A stretch of 64,000 bases of DNA from DDH964 sp963763205 (GCA_963763205.1 CAVXNQ010000002.1:62001-126000); one strand, 5' to 3'. Positions 1 through 9,490 are shown, counted from the stretch's first letter. Notes: a model not told the origin generated them from the sequence alone. Numbers and translations are program-made.

Positions 1-1
1 C

Positions 2-826
2 ATCATCCGCGGGACCAACGACCGCCTGCAGCGGATCCACCAGGACTCTCTTTCGCCGCCCCCCCCGGCCGACGCCGAAACCAAGTCAACCGAGGAGGCA
101 CCGCCGGTCGCGGACGCTTCCGCCGCCCCCGGCCCGGTCCTTATCAGACCGCGTCCCGCCATCCAGGAGCGGCCGGTCTTCTACGAATTCGACCTGTTCC
201 GGCAGCCGCCGGAGAGCGACGCCGGCCACCGGCTGCTGCGCGAGCTGACCTACGTGGTTTTCGACACCGAGACCACCGGCCTCCATCCCGCCGACGGCGA
301 CGAGATCATTCAGCTCGGCGCGGTCCGTATTGTCAAGGGGCGCATCCTGCTCGACGAATCGATCGACCAGCTGATCGACCCGCGCCGCTCGATCCCGCGC
401 AGCTCCGTGGCCATCCATGGCATCACCCCGGATCTGCTGATCGGACAGCCGACCATCGAAGAGATTCTGCCGACCTTCCGGACCTTCGTCGAAGGGGCAG
501 TACTGGTCGCCCACAATGCCGCCTTCGACATGAAGTTCCTCAACCTGAAGCAGGCGCGCACCGGCATCGTCTTCGACCAGCCGGTCCTCGATACCCTGCT
601 GCTCTCCTCCATCGTCCATCCCAACCTCGGAACTCATGCCCTGGATGCCATCGCCGCGCGGCTCGACATCCCCATCGTCGGCCGCCACACGGCCTTCGGC
701 GACGCCATCGTCACCGCCGAGGTCCTGCTCAAGCTGATCCCGCTGCTCGAGGCGCAAGGCATCCACACCCTCGAAGAGGCCCTCGAAGCGGCCGCCAGAT
801 CCCCCTATGCGCGGATCAAGTTCTGA
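2..826 (+). CDS. DnaQ-like 3'-5' exonuclease domain protein, 5' partial
   Basis: The frame is open from base 2 to the TGA at 824-826, so the gene starts outside the window. The exonuclease domain begins around base 251. It shows the DEDDh motifs: DTETTG (Exo I), HNAAFDMKF (Exo II) and HTAFGDA (Exo III, with the catalytic His and Asp). This fold hydrolyses DNA or RNA from the 3' end and includes the epsilon subunit of DNA polymerase III. The visible part ahead of the domain, about 80 residues, is Pro/Ala-rich and looks like a linker, which suggests a longer multidomain protein rather than a free epsilon subunit. A tRNA gene with its own promoter follows. Confident for the exonuclease domain; the full architecture cannot be seen. 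Confidence 0.85.
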   Translation: MIRGTNDRLQRIHQDSLSPPPPADAETKSTEEAPPVADASAAPGPVLIRPRPAIQERPVFYEFDLFRQPPESDAGHRLLRELTYVVFDTETTGLHPADGDEIIQLGAVRIVKGRILLDESIDQLIDPRRSIPRSSVAIHGITPDLLIGQPTIEEILPTFRTFVEGAVLVAHNAAFDMKFLNLKQARTGIVFDQPVLDTLLLSSIVHPNLGTHALDAIAARLDIPIVGRHTAFGDAIVTAEVLLKLIPLLEAQGIHTLEEALEAAARSPYARIKF

Positions 827-870
827 CCGGTACCGGTTCGTCGTCCCCACCGACCCAACCCGGAATCCCG

Positions 871-899
871 TTGACAGCAAGGGGGATTTACGCTAAAAA
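871..899 (+). promoter_or_regulatory. Sigma-70-type promoter of tRNA-Thr
   Basis: A perfect -35 box TTGACA (871-876) is followed after 17 bases by TAAAAA (894-899). The tRNA begins 13 bases later, the right distance for a short 5' leader. Confidence 0.75.
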
Positions 900-912
900 C
901 AGGGACCTCATT

Positions 913-988
<76 letters not shown>

Positions 989-993
989 GTCAT

Positions 994-1029
994 AACAAAG
1001 GGTTACGCGACTACGCGTAACCCTTTGTT
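994..1029 (+). terminator. Rho-independent terminator of tRNA-Thr
   Basis: A perfect 16-bp stem (994-1009 with 1014-1029) carries a 4-base loop ACTA and is followed by GTTTTC. It lies five bases after the tRNA CCA end. Confidence 0.9.
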
Positions 1030-1163
1030 GTTTTCGGGGGGGGGCAGGCCACAATTCGGCAGCAATACCAACCTAAACAGCAAGTATCTCCCGGCAAACC
1101 CGGGGGGAGCCTGTTGTACTGAATCCGCATCCGACAGAATGGCCCGGGTTTTCGTTCCCGTTC

Positions 1164-1643
1164 TCACCCCTTCGGGTTGGCAATAGACCAGGTCCCGTCA
1201 GGCTGTCTGCAGGCGGTTCCGTGGGCCTGCTGCTGCTTGCCGGCCACCGTCACGGTCTGGATGTATTCACGGCAATAATCGCCGTCAGGCGCCTGGTAGG
1301 TTTTGACCGGTGTAAAACTTCCGGAATTGCCGCTATCGGGATTGACCCAGGTGCTGGTTTGATGAATTTTGGAACCTTCCAGCGCCACCTGGGCATCGCG
1401 TTCCATCTCAACCTGGTCGGCCCGGTCAAGGGTCCGACCGACATCCTGGCCAATCAAGGCCCCGGCCAGAGTGCCGATGGCCACCCCGAGAAGCCGCCCG
1501 TGACCATGCCCTATCTGAGAGCCGATGAGTGCTCCGGTGCCGGCCCCGAGCAGGGTGCCGCCCGTCTCTTTTGGCCCAAGCTGGGGCGCGCATCCCGAGA
1601 CAACCAGGGCCAAAGCCGCCAGCAGGATTGATATCTTTTTCAT
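1164..1643 (-). CDS. Glycine-zipper outer-membrane lipoprotein
   Basis: A 159-residue protein. The N-terminus MKKISILLAALALVVSGC is a lipoprotein signal with lipobox VSGC. Residues of roughly 28-65 are a glycine zipper (GTLLGAGTGALIG, then GRLLGVAIGTLAGALIG) of the kind found in the 17-kDa surface antigen/SlyB families, which insert into or brace the outer membrane. A short beta-rich C-terminal part contains two Cys. The start was chosen at 1643 because GGAG lies just upstream and the signal peptide begins there; longer in-frame starts would bury the signal. Substrate or partner unknown. Confidence 0.8.
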   Translation of the reverse strand: MKKISILLAALALVVSGCAPQLGPKETGGTLLGAGTGALIGSQIGHGHGRLLGVAIGTLAGALIGQDVGRTLDRADQVEMERDAQVALEGSKIHQTSTWVNPDSGNSGSFTPVKTYQAPDGDYCREYIQTVTVAGKQQQAHGTACRQPDGTWSIANPKG

Positions 1644-1782
1644 GACAAACTCCATGTCGTTAGATGTTCTCCTCCCGGGAATCCGGCCACTCGAAATTGG
1701 CACGACAAAATCCTCAGCAGCGGCCCGGAACCATTCCGGGCCGCTGCCGTTGGTCGCTTTATCTCGGGCGTTGCCGATTTTC

Positions 1783-1973
1783 CTAGAGGAGTGTCCATCC
1801 GGAAACTCCGGAGGGACACAGCGCAGTTTCCGATTTGGAAACGAGGAGTTTTTCGTCGTGGCAAGGAAATCAAGGGCTTGCGCGGAGGCGTACATCGGTA
1901 CGCCGCACAAGCAAGACTGCAGATTGACGCAGCCACGGCGGAAAAGAACCGTTTCCGGATGGAAACTAGAGGA
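1783..1973. mobile_element. MITE-like element, copy A, with 8-bp target duplication
   Basis: A non-coding element of about 175 bp (1791-1965) is bounded by the direct repeat CTAGAGGA (1783-1790 and 1966-1973). Its ends are inverted repeats, GTGTCCATCCGGAAAC against GTTTCCATCCGGAAAC. Inside are GTTTCC/GGAAAC and GGCGTAC/GTACGCC palindromes. An inverted copy with 4 mismatches in 170 bases lies at 50769-50960, with a different 8-bp duplication. No transposase is encoded. It sits directly after the TAG stop of the neighbouring 535-residue gene; that stop lies in the duplicated target, so the gene was not damaged. Confidence 0.85.
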
Positions 1974-3573
1974 ATAAATGCGGCGGGCTGAGCGCCGCCA
2001 TCAGGGCATCCATCTGGGTGGCGGAAAGTCCCTGCAGCCCTTGCCGGATTGCTGCCCGGTTGGCAAGGTCCCGGGCGCCGATCGAAGCCAGGTCGGCCTG
2101 GGTCAGCGGCGGAGTGAGGCCGGCTGCCGTCTGCATATCGATCAGGTGGACCAGCATCAGGTCATACTGCAGCATCAGCAGGCTCTTGTAGGAGCCGTCG
2201 GGAATCAGGCTCCAGTCCGGAGCGGTCGGTACGTTCGCCGGATCGAGCTGGCTGGTCAGGTCGGCGGTGTCGGGGGTGTAGGTCATGCCGGGGACACTCG
2301 GCACGAGGTTGCTGGCCGCCACCATCATGGTTGTCCAGTTCCGGGGGGTGCCGCCAAGGTCGGTCTCCATCATGCCGAAGCCCATACCGCTGAGGGTCGA
2401 GCCGTCCATCATCCCGCCCCCGCCCATCATGCCGCCGGAGTTCATGCCGCCGGCCATGAGGGTCAACATGCTGTCGATCTGCGCGGTGGTTGCGGTGGTG
2501 TCGGTATTGAAGGTGCCGAAGGCGCCCTGCATCGCCGTTTCCATGGTGCTCAGCGCCTGGTCGATGGTGGTTGGGTCCGGCAGGGTCGCCGGGTCGGCGA
2601 AGGCCTGCCGGCAGAAGCTCTGCCGCGCTGTCACCAGGGCGTCCTGCAGCTTGGTCCTTGCCGTGGTGAAGGTCTGGGTCTGGTCAGGGGTCGCACCGAC
2701 CACCGGCATGGCCCTGGCGTAGCGGCTCATCTGGGCCAGCAGCTGGCGCTGCTGGGCGCCGGCCAGGTAGGTGCCGTGCATGGCGGCGATGGCCCCGGCG
2801 GGGATAGTGCCGAGCGCCGGCGAGGTGTCGATGGCCTGGCCCGCCTGGTCGAAGGCGGCCGCCAGCAGCGCCGGATCGATACCGGCGGTGTCGCCCGCCT
2901 GGAACATGGCCGCCATGAACTGGGCGCCCGCCCGGCCGTAAAGGCTAGCCGCCGTGCCGGGGTCGGTCTGGTTCACGATGGTCTGGTTGTCGGCGGCAAA
3001 GGTGCGCATGGCCTCCACCATCCCGTTCTGGAAGGTGGTCATCTGCCCGGCGCTGACGCCGTTCTGCGTAAGGTAATCGTGGAAGGCGCTCGCTGCCGTG
3101 CCGGCCGCCGTGCCGAAGTTGCCGGCATCGCCGCTGCTGATGGCGCCGGTGGGAATCATGGTCAGGGGGAACATCGCTCCCAGCGCCTGGTTGCCTGATG
3201 CAGCCGTCTGCATCGCCTGCAGGGCGGCCTGGGTCTGCCGGAAGCTCACTTCATTGACCCCTATCTGCATCTGCTGGTCGGCCTTCGGCGCGGGGACCAG
3301 GGTCTGCCGCACCATCTGCTGGTTGCTGCTGTCCACGATCTGCACCATCAGATAGGGAGTGGTGCCGATATCGGGAACGTTGCTGAACCGGAAGTCGAGC
3401 TTGCCGTTGGCGTCGGTCGTGGCGTCCATCTGTTCCACCACCGTCTGCTGGCCGGCGGCCGACAGGGTGAAGAGCTGCACGGTGTAGGCATGGTTGGCCG
3501 TCAGCGCCAGCGCCGAGGTGGCGGAAATGGCGGTTAAAAGCAGCGCCAGGCCCAGGGCATGGATTCTTTTCAT
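1966..3573 (-). CDS. Secreted Met/Gln/Ala-rich protein of unknown function
   Basis: A 535-residue protein with a Sec signal peptide (MKRIHALGLALLLTAISA, then TSALA as the likely cleavage region). The mature protein is Ala/Thr/Gln-rich and contains a Gly/Met cluster (GGMNSGGMMGGGGMM) at about residues 380-395. I do not recognise a family. AGAGGAGAA upstream of ATG 3573 is a good ribosome binding site. It is 25 bases downstream of a small lipoprotein gene on the same strand and is probably cotranscribed with it. The Met/Gly stretch could bind metal or be a flexible linker, but this is a guess. Its stop codon lies in the target duplication of the adjacent MITE-like element. Confidence 0.65.
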   Translation of the reverse strand: MKRIHALGLALLLTAISATSALALTANHAYTVQLFTLSAAGQQTVVEQMDATTDANGKLDFRFSNVPDIGTTPYLMVQIVDSSNQQMVRQTLVPAPKADQQMQIGVNEVSFRQTQAALQAMQTAASGNQALGAMFPLTMIPTGAISSGDAGNFGTAAGTAASAFHDYLTQNGVSAGQMTTFQNGMVEAMRTFAADNQTIVNQTDPGTAASLYGRAGAQFMAAMFQAGDTAGIDPALLAAAFDQAGQAIDTSPALGTIPAGAIAAMHGTYLAGAQQRQLLAQMSRYARAMPVVGATPDQTQTFTTARTKLQDALVTARQSFCRQAFADPATLPDPTTIDQALSTMETAMQGAFGTFNTDTTATTAQIDSMLTLMAGGMNSGGMMGGGGMMDGSTLSGMGFGMMETDLGGTPRNWTTMMVAASNLVPSVPGMTYTPDTADLTSQLDPANVPTAPDWSLIPDGSYKSLLMLQYDLMLVHLIDMQTAAGLTPPLTQADLASIGARDLANRAAIRQGLQGLSATQMDALMAALSPPHLFL

Positions 3574-3598
3574 GGATTTGGTTCTCCTCTGGGTTCGG

Positions 3599-3742
3599 TT
3601 ACTGGGCGCTGCCGCTCAAGGTTGCTCCGCTGCCGGTACTCGGGGTGCTCGAACTGCTGCCACCTCCGCAAGCGAAAAGCATGCTGGTCAGCGCCAACGC
3701 GGCCAGGACCGCCAGGGTCCTTCGTACCATCCTGTGTTTCAT
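3599..3742 (-). CDS. Small lipoprotein, 47 residues
   Basis: A short gene starting at ATG 3742 behind AGAGGTGAACC and ending at TAA 3599. The product has a positively charged start (MKHRMVRR), a hydrophobic stretch ending in the lipobox LFAC, and a Gly/Ser/Thr-rich tail of about 23 residues. Such peptides are lipid-anchored and often act as partners of a secreted neighbour; here that would be the 535-residue protein just downstream. No family is recognised. It was chosen over an 80-residue frame overlapping it because only this frame has a signal peptide and ribosome binding site. Confidence 0.7.
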   Translation of the reverse strand: MKHRMVRRTLAVLAALALTSMLFACGGGSSSSTPSTGSGATLSGSAQ

Positions 3743-3974
3743 GGTTCACCTCTTGTCTGTTGATATTCAATCTGTTGAAAAACTTTCCCGGGAATAGGCC
3801 CTTACGCCACACGATATTCCTTAGACGGCCTAAGGAACGGGATGGTTTACAAAAAAATCCCTGCCCGGGAATTAAAAGGGTGGTAGTCGCGGGAAGGCTG
3901 GACCCGGCCGCAAACAGGTGGAAGAAAACGCCTGTTCGCGGCGGACGGGGACGGGGAATCAGGCGGGGGCAAAA

Positions 3975-6900
3975 TCAGTGTTTGCCATGCGCTTGGGGCA
4001 GAAAACTCCTGAGCACCGGGACCAGAACGAGGGTAGCGGCGGTCGCCGAGAGGAGTCCGCCGATGACGGTAATGGCGAAGGGTTGGAAGATCCGCGAGCC
4101 TACCGCCGGGTTGAGCGCAACCGGGAGCATGGCGAAGATCGTCGTCGCGGCCGTCATCACGATGGGCCGCAGGCGCACGGAAACAGCCGCCTGTAGAGCG
4201 TCTGCGACCTCCTGGCCGGCGGCCACCTGGCGATTCGCATAGTCGAGCAGGACGATGGCGTTGTTGACGGCGATCCCCACCAGGGTCAGGGCGCCCATCC
4301 CCACCGAGATATCGAGGCCGGCCCGGGTGATGGCCAACAGCACAATCGCTCCCACCAGGGCGATGGGGATGGTCACCAGGACGATCAGGGGCTGGAGCCA
4401 GGAACGGAACTGCATGGCCATGATCAGGAAGATCAGCAGGACCGCGGCGAGGCCGATCAGGACGAAATCCTGGACGGTTCGCCGCAGCACCTGGTACTGG
4501 CCGGTGAAGGCAATGCTGTAGCCTTCCGGCAGAGAGATCGCGGAAAATTTCCGGCGCAGCCGTTCCACGGCCGCGGGGATGCTGCCGTCCACCTCGGCCA
4601 GAAGGGTGACCTCGCGTTGGCCGTTGAGGCGGGTCACCGCCGCGGCCAGATGCTCGATACGCACCTGGGCCACCTGGCGCAGCGGCACCACCTGCCCCGA
4701 GGGGGTCGGGATGAGCAGCCCCGTCAGCCCGTCGAGGGTGGCCGCGGCGGCAGCATCGGTCCGGACCAGCACCTGCACCTGCTGCCGTTGGCGCACGATG
4801 GTCGTGGCCGGGACCCCGAAGCGAGCGGCCCGGATCGCGGCGAACACCGCCTCAGGCGACAGCCCGCAGCGGGCCAGTTCGACCGGGTCGGGTCGAACGA
4901 TGATCTGGGGGATCTTGATCCTGGTGTTGTTGACGATGTTGGCCACGCCGGGGTCGCCGGCCATCTGCCTCTCGGCCTGGGCGGCCAGCGCGATGAGCCG
5001 GTTCATGTCGCTGCCGAAGATCGTCACGCCGAACAGCGCCGGCAGCCCGGAAAGGCTTTCGTCCATCTTCTCCTGGGTCGGCTGGTGATAGAGAAAGGCC
5101 ACGCCGGGAATTTTGCCGTACTCCCGTCGCAGCTTGGCCATGATCTGCACCACCGTCGCGGTGCGCTTCCGCCGCGGCTGGAGCTTGATGGTCAGTTCGC
5201 CCCGGTTGACCCCCTCGATCTGGAATCCCCGCTGCGGCGAACCGGTCCGCCGATAGACCGTTGCCACCGCTGTTTGCGCCAGGGCCTGCCGTTCCAGGAG
5301 GTCGCCGATGCGGTTGCTCTCCGCCAGCGAAGTCCCCGGCGGCAGGACGTACTCGATCAGGATCGCCCCTTCGTCAATCGGCGGCAGGACGCTGATCGGC
5401 CCCAAAAAGGCCGCAAGGCCACCCAGGCCCAGCAACAGCGCCGCGGCCAGGATCACGCCGCCGCGGTGGGCAAAGGCAACAGCCAGGATTTTCTGCAGGG
5501 CCCGGTCGAGCTGCGCCAACAGGCGCGCCCCGAGCGGATTCCGGTGGCCGGTGACACCGATGCGGCCGAAGGCCAGCGGCACCAGGGTCAGGGAAACCAG
5601 GAGCGACGCCAGCAGGGCCATACTCACCACCAGCCCGAAGGGCCGGACAAAGAGCCCGGCGATGCCGCCGAGAAACAGCAGGGGCGCGAAGGCCGCCACC
5701 GTGGTGAAGGTGCCGGAGGCATCCGGCCCCGCGATCTCCGCCGCCCCGTTCAGGCTGGCGGTCCGGCGGTCGGTTCCTGCCTGCAGATGGCGGACGACGC
5801 ATTCGGCCACCACGATCGCGTCGTCGACGACCATGCCGACGGCCAGGGTCAGTGCCGACAGGGTGATGACGTTGAGGGTCTGGCCGAAGACCTCCATCAG
5901 TCCCAGGGTCCCGAGCAGGACGATCGGAATGGTGGCGGTAACGATCAGGGTCGCCCGCCAGGTGCCCATGAAGACAAACAACACCGCTGCCGCCAGCAGC
6001 GCGCCGAAGAGCAGGTCGTGAAAGAGGTCATCCCGGGCTTCGCCGATGAGGTCGGCCTGGTCATAGAATTTGCGGATCTGACTCCCCTTGGGCAGCAGGG
6101 ATTGGAGCCCCGCCAGTTCCTGATCGATGCCTTGAACGACGGCGATGGTGCTGGCGGCAGCGCGTTTGCTGACGATAAAGGCCACGGCGGGCTGGCCGTT
6201 GCCGTGAACCTGGTAGTGGCGCGGCACCCGACCGGCGCGGACCGTCGCGACATCCTTCACCAGGACCGACCGTGGTCCGTCGGCAACGACCGGGACAGCA
6301 AGAATATCGTCACGGGTCTGCAGCCGGCTGTCCCCGCGGATCAGATATTCCCGTGCCCCCCGGGCGATGAAATCCGCCGCCACGACCTGGTTGTACCTGG
6401 CCAGGGCCGCGGTCACATCGCCGACCATCAGGCGATGACGGGCCAGGGCCTCCGGCCGCAGCCGCACCACATAGGCCGGCTCGTCCCCGCCCAGAACTTC
6501 CACCCGGGCGACCCCATCCACGCCCATCAGGCGGCTGACCAGCTCCGTCTGCACCGCAGTGCGCAGCTCGATCGGGCTGCCGGCGCCGTAAACCACGTAG
6601 CCGGCCACCTCCTGCAGGGTGGTACCGATGTTTTCCAGGCTCGGCCTGACCCCGACGGGCAGGTCGCCCTGCACCGCGGCCAGCTCCGCCTGGACCCGTT
6701 GCCGGGCATCGGCGAGCCGCAGCCCCCAAGCGAACTCGGCCGTCACCTGCGATACCCCCTCGATGGTGGTGGAGGAGACGCGCCGCAGGCCGGGTATGGT
6801 GCGAACCCGGTCCTCGATCGGGCGCGTGACCAGCAGTTCCAGGTCCTCGGCGCCGGCGCCGGGCAGGTGGGAGACGATATTCACCACCGGCACATCCAGT

Positions 6901-7019
6901 CCGGGGAAGAGCCCCACCGGCAGATGTCGCAGGGCGAACGCGCCGCCCCAGACCGCGGTCACAACCAGCAGGAACACCGCGATCGGGTTATCCATGATCC
7001 GTTGCAGGAGCTTGCGCAT
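3975..7019 (-). CDS. RND efflux transporter, inner-membrane permease (AcrB/CzcA superfamily)
   Basis: A 1014-residue permease of normal family length. It has the RND layout: one TM helix at the N-terminus, a large periplasmic loop, six helices around residues 330-540, a second large loop, and a final six helices. The relay helix contains GMVVDDAIVVAE; two adjacent aspartates are typical of the proton relay in the drug-exporting (HAE) branch rather than the metal branch. It exports substrate from periplasm or inner membrane using the proton gradient, through the adaptor and TolC-like channel encoded immediately upstream (three-base gap to the adaptor). Substrate not predictable from sequence alone. 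Confidence 0.92.
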   Translation of the reverse strand: MRKLLQRIMDNPIAVFLLVVTAVWGGAFALRHLPVGLFPGLDVPVVNIVSHLPGAGAEDLELLVTRPIEDRVRTIPGLRRVSSTTIEGVSQVTAEFAWGLRLADARQRVQAELAAVQGDLPVGVRPSLENIGTTLQEVAGYVVYGAGSPIELRTAVQTELVSRLMGVDGVARVEVLGGDEPAYVVRLRPEALARHRLMVGDVTAALARYNQVVAADFIARGAREYLIRGDSRLQTRDDILAVPVVADGPRSVLVKDVATVRAGRVPRHYQVHGNGQPAVAFIVSKRAAASTIAVVQGIDQELAGLQSLLPKGSQIRKFYDQADLIGEARDDLFHDLLFGALLAAAVLFVFMGTWRATLIVTATIPIVLLGTLGLMEVFGQTLNVITLSALTLAVGMVVDDAIVVAECVVRHLQAGTDRRTASLNGAAEIAGPDASGTFTTVAAFAPLLFLGGIAGLFVRPFGLVVSMALLASLLVSLTLVPLAFGRIGVTGHRNPLGARLLAQLDRALQKILAVAFAHRGGVILAAALLLGLGGLAAFLGPISVLPPIDEGAILIEYVLPPGTSLAESNRIGDLLERQALAQTAVATVYRRTGSPQRGFQIEGVNRGELTIKLQPRRKRTATVVQIMAKLRREYGKIPGVAFLYHQPTQEKMDESLSGLPALFGVTIFGSDMNRLIALAAQAERQMAGDPGVANIVNNTRIKIPQIIVRPDPVELARCGLSPEAVFAAIRAARFGVPATTIVRQRQQVQVLVRTDAAAAATLDGLTGLLIPTPSGQVVPLRQVAQVRIEHLAAAVTRLNGQREVTLLAEVDGSIPAAVERLRRKFSAISLPEGYSIAFTGQYQVLRRTVQDFVLIGLAAVLLIFLIMAMQFRSWLQPLIVLVTIPIALVGAIVLLAITRAGLDISVGMGALTLVGIAVNNAIVLLDYANRQVAAGQEVADALQAAVSVRLRPIVMTAATTIFAMLPVALNPAVGSRIFQPFAITVIGGLLSATAATLVLVPVLRSFLPQAHGKH

Positions 7020-7022
7020 GGG

Positions 7023-8123
7023 TCAGTCCGGCACCTTGAACTGCTGATTGAACTGGCGGTAAAAGAGCTCGTAGGCGCCCTCGACGACGACGGGCTGATT
7101 CGCCTCGAGCCCGGAGAGAACCTCCACCCAGCCGTCCTGACTCAGTCCCAGTTCGACCCGGCGCGGGGCATAGGCTCCGTTGCTGCGGATAAACAGGAGC
7201 GGGTGTTCCTCCTCGTCATAGACGATCGCAGCCTCGGGCACGGCCAGCATCTCGGGTGTGACCTCCAGCACCAGGTCGCCGGCGACCGCCTGCCCCGGGC
7301 GCAGCCTTTCATCGACCTGGGGACCTTCGATCCAAACCACGGTTGCCCCGGTTTCGCCAGCCGCGGGCAGGACCGACCGCACCTGAGCGGTCAGGATCTC
7401 CTGTTGGTCGAGGCGGATGGACACCGGCTTTGACTGGAGCGTGACGCCTCGCGGGGGAAAAAGCTCGGCGACAATGCGCAGGCGGCTGCCGTCGACGATG
7501 GTTCCGATCGCCTGCCCGGCCGTGACCTCCTGCCCCACGCTGACCTTGCGCTGGGTGAAGGTTCCGCTGATGGGGGCAACCATCCGTCTCTGCATCTCGA
7601 AGCTTTCCAGGTCGAGACGCGCCTGGCGCAATTGATTGGCCAGTTTGGCCCGGGTCGCTTGCGCTGCCGCCATTTGGTCCCTGGTGGCCAGTTGCGCCCG
7701 CAGACCCACCTTGAGCCGGGCCAGCGTCTGCCGGTTCAGGTCAAGCAGGGTGGTCAGGGAGCCGATCTGGCCGGTGAGTCTGGCGCGTTCGGTTTCCACC
7801 CGGGGCCCTCCCAGCTTCGCAATCGTCTGGCCGGCGGCCACCCGGGCCTGGTCCGCGACGTCGAGAGCCACCACGCGGCCGTCCAGCTGCGCGCTCAGCA
7901 CCACCGCAGCCCGGGATTCGACCCGCCCGATCCAGGGGACCGTGCGGGTGAAGCGCCGCTTGACCGGCAACGCCGTCACCAGCAGCGGCGAAACGCCCTC
8001 CGGACCGGCCGCGGTCCCGGCCGGACGTTTTTCGGCGCGGGCCCTTGTTGCCGCCCCGCCGGCAAGGAGCAGGAGGATCAGCAACACCCCAAGGATGGCG
8101 GGAAAACGTGGCTTGACTTTCAT
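7023..8123 (-). CDS. RND efflux periplasmic adaptor (membrane fusion protein)
   Basis: A 366-residue HlyD/AcrA-family adaptor. It has an N-terminal hydrophobic segment (ILGVLLILLLLAGGAATRA), a lipoyl-type half motif near GRVVALDVADQARVAAGQ, a coiled-coil hairpin around residues 120-180, the second lipoyl half (GTFTQRKVSVGQEVTAGQ), and beta-barrel and membrane-proximal domains. It bridges the RND permease to the outer-membrane channel. Its start overlaps the stop of the channel gene by four bases (ATGA), so the operon runs channel, adaptor, permease. Confidence 0.9.
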   Translation of the reverse strand: MKVKPRFPAILGVLLILLLLAGGAATRARAEKRPAGTAAGPEGVSPLLVTALPVKRRFTRTVPWIGRVESRAAVVLSAQLDGRVVALDVADQARVAAGQTIAKLGGPRVETERARLTGQIGSLTTLLDLNRQTLARLKVGLRAQLATRDQMAAAQATRAKLANQLRQARLDLESFEMQRRMVAPISGTFTQRKVSVGQEVTAGQAIGTIVDGSRLRIVAELFPPRGVTLQSKPVSIRLDQQEILTAQVRSVLPAAGETGATVVWIEGPQVDERLRPGQAVAGDLVLEVTPEMLAVPEAAIVYDEEEHPLLFIRSNGAYAPRRVELGLSQDGWVEVLSGLEANQPVVVEGAYELFYRQFNQQFKVPD

Positions 8124-9490
8124 GGCGATGTCCCTTTCGGACCCTTGGTCTGCCCCGAAGCCGGCGCCAGACCCGGCCGCGGGAGGTCATAGAGTCCACT
8201 TGCCAGTTGCAGGGCCACCTCCGCCTGCACCAGCTCTCCCTCCAGGTCCAGCACCCGCATCTGGGCGGCGACAAAATCCTGCCAGGCCGACGCATAGACC
8301 AGCGCATCGATGCGTCCCGCGGCCAGGGCGGCGCGATAGTTTTCCAGCAGTCTCCGGGTTTCGCCGGCCGCGGCCCGGGCGCCGGCAATCTGCTCATTGG
8401 CAAAGCTCATCCCGGCCAGAATCGTGGCGATGTCCGATCTGGCCTCGAAAACACGGCTCGCATACTCGTCAAACAGCAACTGCCGGGTTGCCCGCGTTTG
8501 CGCGATGTGGCCCTGGTTCCGGTTGAAGATCGGCAAGCCGATGTTCACACCGAAACCGATGGTCCGCAAATTGTCCGTATCCCGGTTGAGCGTCGGCCCC
8601 AGGGTGATTTTCGGGAACTGGTCCAGGACCGCGGCGCGCACCGCTGCTTCCTGGCTGGCATAGCCGCAGCGCAGCGCCAGCAGGTCGAGGCGTCTTTGTT
8701 CCAGGCCTTGCAGCAGTGACGAGGCGTCGGGCGTTTCGATCCGGGTCGGCAGCGAAATTTTTTTATCCAGGCCAAGCGGGCTGTCCGCCGGCAGCCCCAG
8801 CAGCCGCTTCAGTCGCTGGCGCTGCTGCAGGGCCCTTTTTTTGAGGTCGAGCAGGTCCGCGTCGGCCTGGAAACGGGCCGTCTGGGCGACGTTCAGGGTT
8901 CCGGCGGTCATGAATCCTGCGGTGACGCCCTTTTGGACCCGCGCCAGATTTTGGGTTGTCAGGGTGCTGTGCTGCTGCGCCAGGACGATCTGGCTCTCCA
9001 GAACCACCAGTCGATAGACCGCGGCCTTGGCGGCCTGGGCGACCTGCCATTCCTGCCAGGCAATGTCCAAGTCAACCTGCTGCCGTTCCGCTCGTGCCCG
9101 GGAGATTCGCGCTCCGCGGGAGAGGAGCGAGGTCGCCTCCCAACGCAATCCCAAGCCATAGGCGTTGACCTTCCCGGAGGTATCGCCGCCGATCGGCACA
9201 TCCGCGCTGAGAGAGAGTTCGGGATCGGGCAACAGGCCTGCCGCCATCAGCTGGGCGTCGACGAGGCCGCGCCCATCCCGGGCAGCGCGGAGAGCCGGAT
9301 TCAACAGAACGGCAAGGATGGCGGCACTATCGGGGGTAAGTTCCTGGTCCGGCGGCAATTCCACCGGACGAAGAATGGGGTGGCTGATCTTGCTGGCGAG
9401 AATCTGCAGATCCGCCAGGGCAGGCGGCTGCAGCCGCGTGTCAACGGAATCCGTGGTGAGCTTGAAGGGGGCGATACGTGGTGCAGCCAA
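8120..9490 (-). CDS. TolC-family outer-membrane efflux protein
   Basis: About 456 residues with the duplicated long-helix TolC pattern; repeats are visible near residues 55-240 and 265-440. It forms the outer-membrane and periplasmic duct of the RND system encoded downstream. The frame begins with TTG and lacks a signal peptide. Reading the 45 bases upstream in another frame gives a hydrophobic stretch, VVVLLIQAFGC, that looks like a lipoprotein signal (CusC-type channels are lipoproteins). The true start is therefore probably near 9522, and one or two indels separate it from the main frame. A CCCCC run in the first codons is a candidate place. Confidence 0.82.
   Translation of the reverse strand: MAAPRIAPFKLTTDSVDTRLQPPALADLQILASKISHPILRPVELPPDQELTPDSAAILAVLLNPALRAARDGRGLVDAQLMAAGLLPDPELSLSADVPIGGDTSGKVNAYGLGLRWEATSLLSRGARISRARAERQQVDLDIAWQEWQVAQAAKAAVYRLVVLESQIVLAQQHSTLTTQNLARVQKGVTAGFMTAGTLNVAQTARFQADADLLDLKKRALQQRQRLKRLLGLPADSPLGLDKKISLPTRIETPDASSLLQGLEQRRLDLLALRCGYASQEAAVRAAVLDQFPKITLGPTLNRDTDNLRTIGFGVNIGLPIFNRNQGHIAQTRATRQLLFDEYASRVFEARSDIATILAGMSFANEQIAGARAAAGETRRLLENYRAALAAGRIDALVYASAWQDFVAAQMRVLDLEGELVQAEVALQLASGLYDLPRPGLAPASGQTKGPKGTSP

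Noticed and set aside
3570..3812. An 80-residue minus-strand frame starting MWRKGLFPGK
   Set aside because: A different frame over the same bases gives a lipoprotein with signal peptide and ribosome binding site, which is the better gene.
4617..7433. A 938-residue plus-strand frame opposite the RND genes
   Set aside because: It is the antisense shadow of the RND permease and adaptor, caused by high GC; the minus-strand proteins carry all family motifs.
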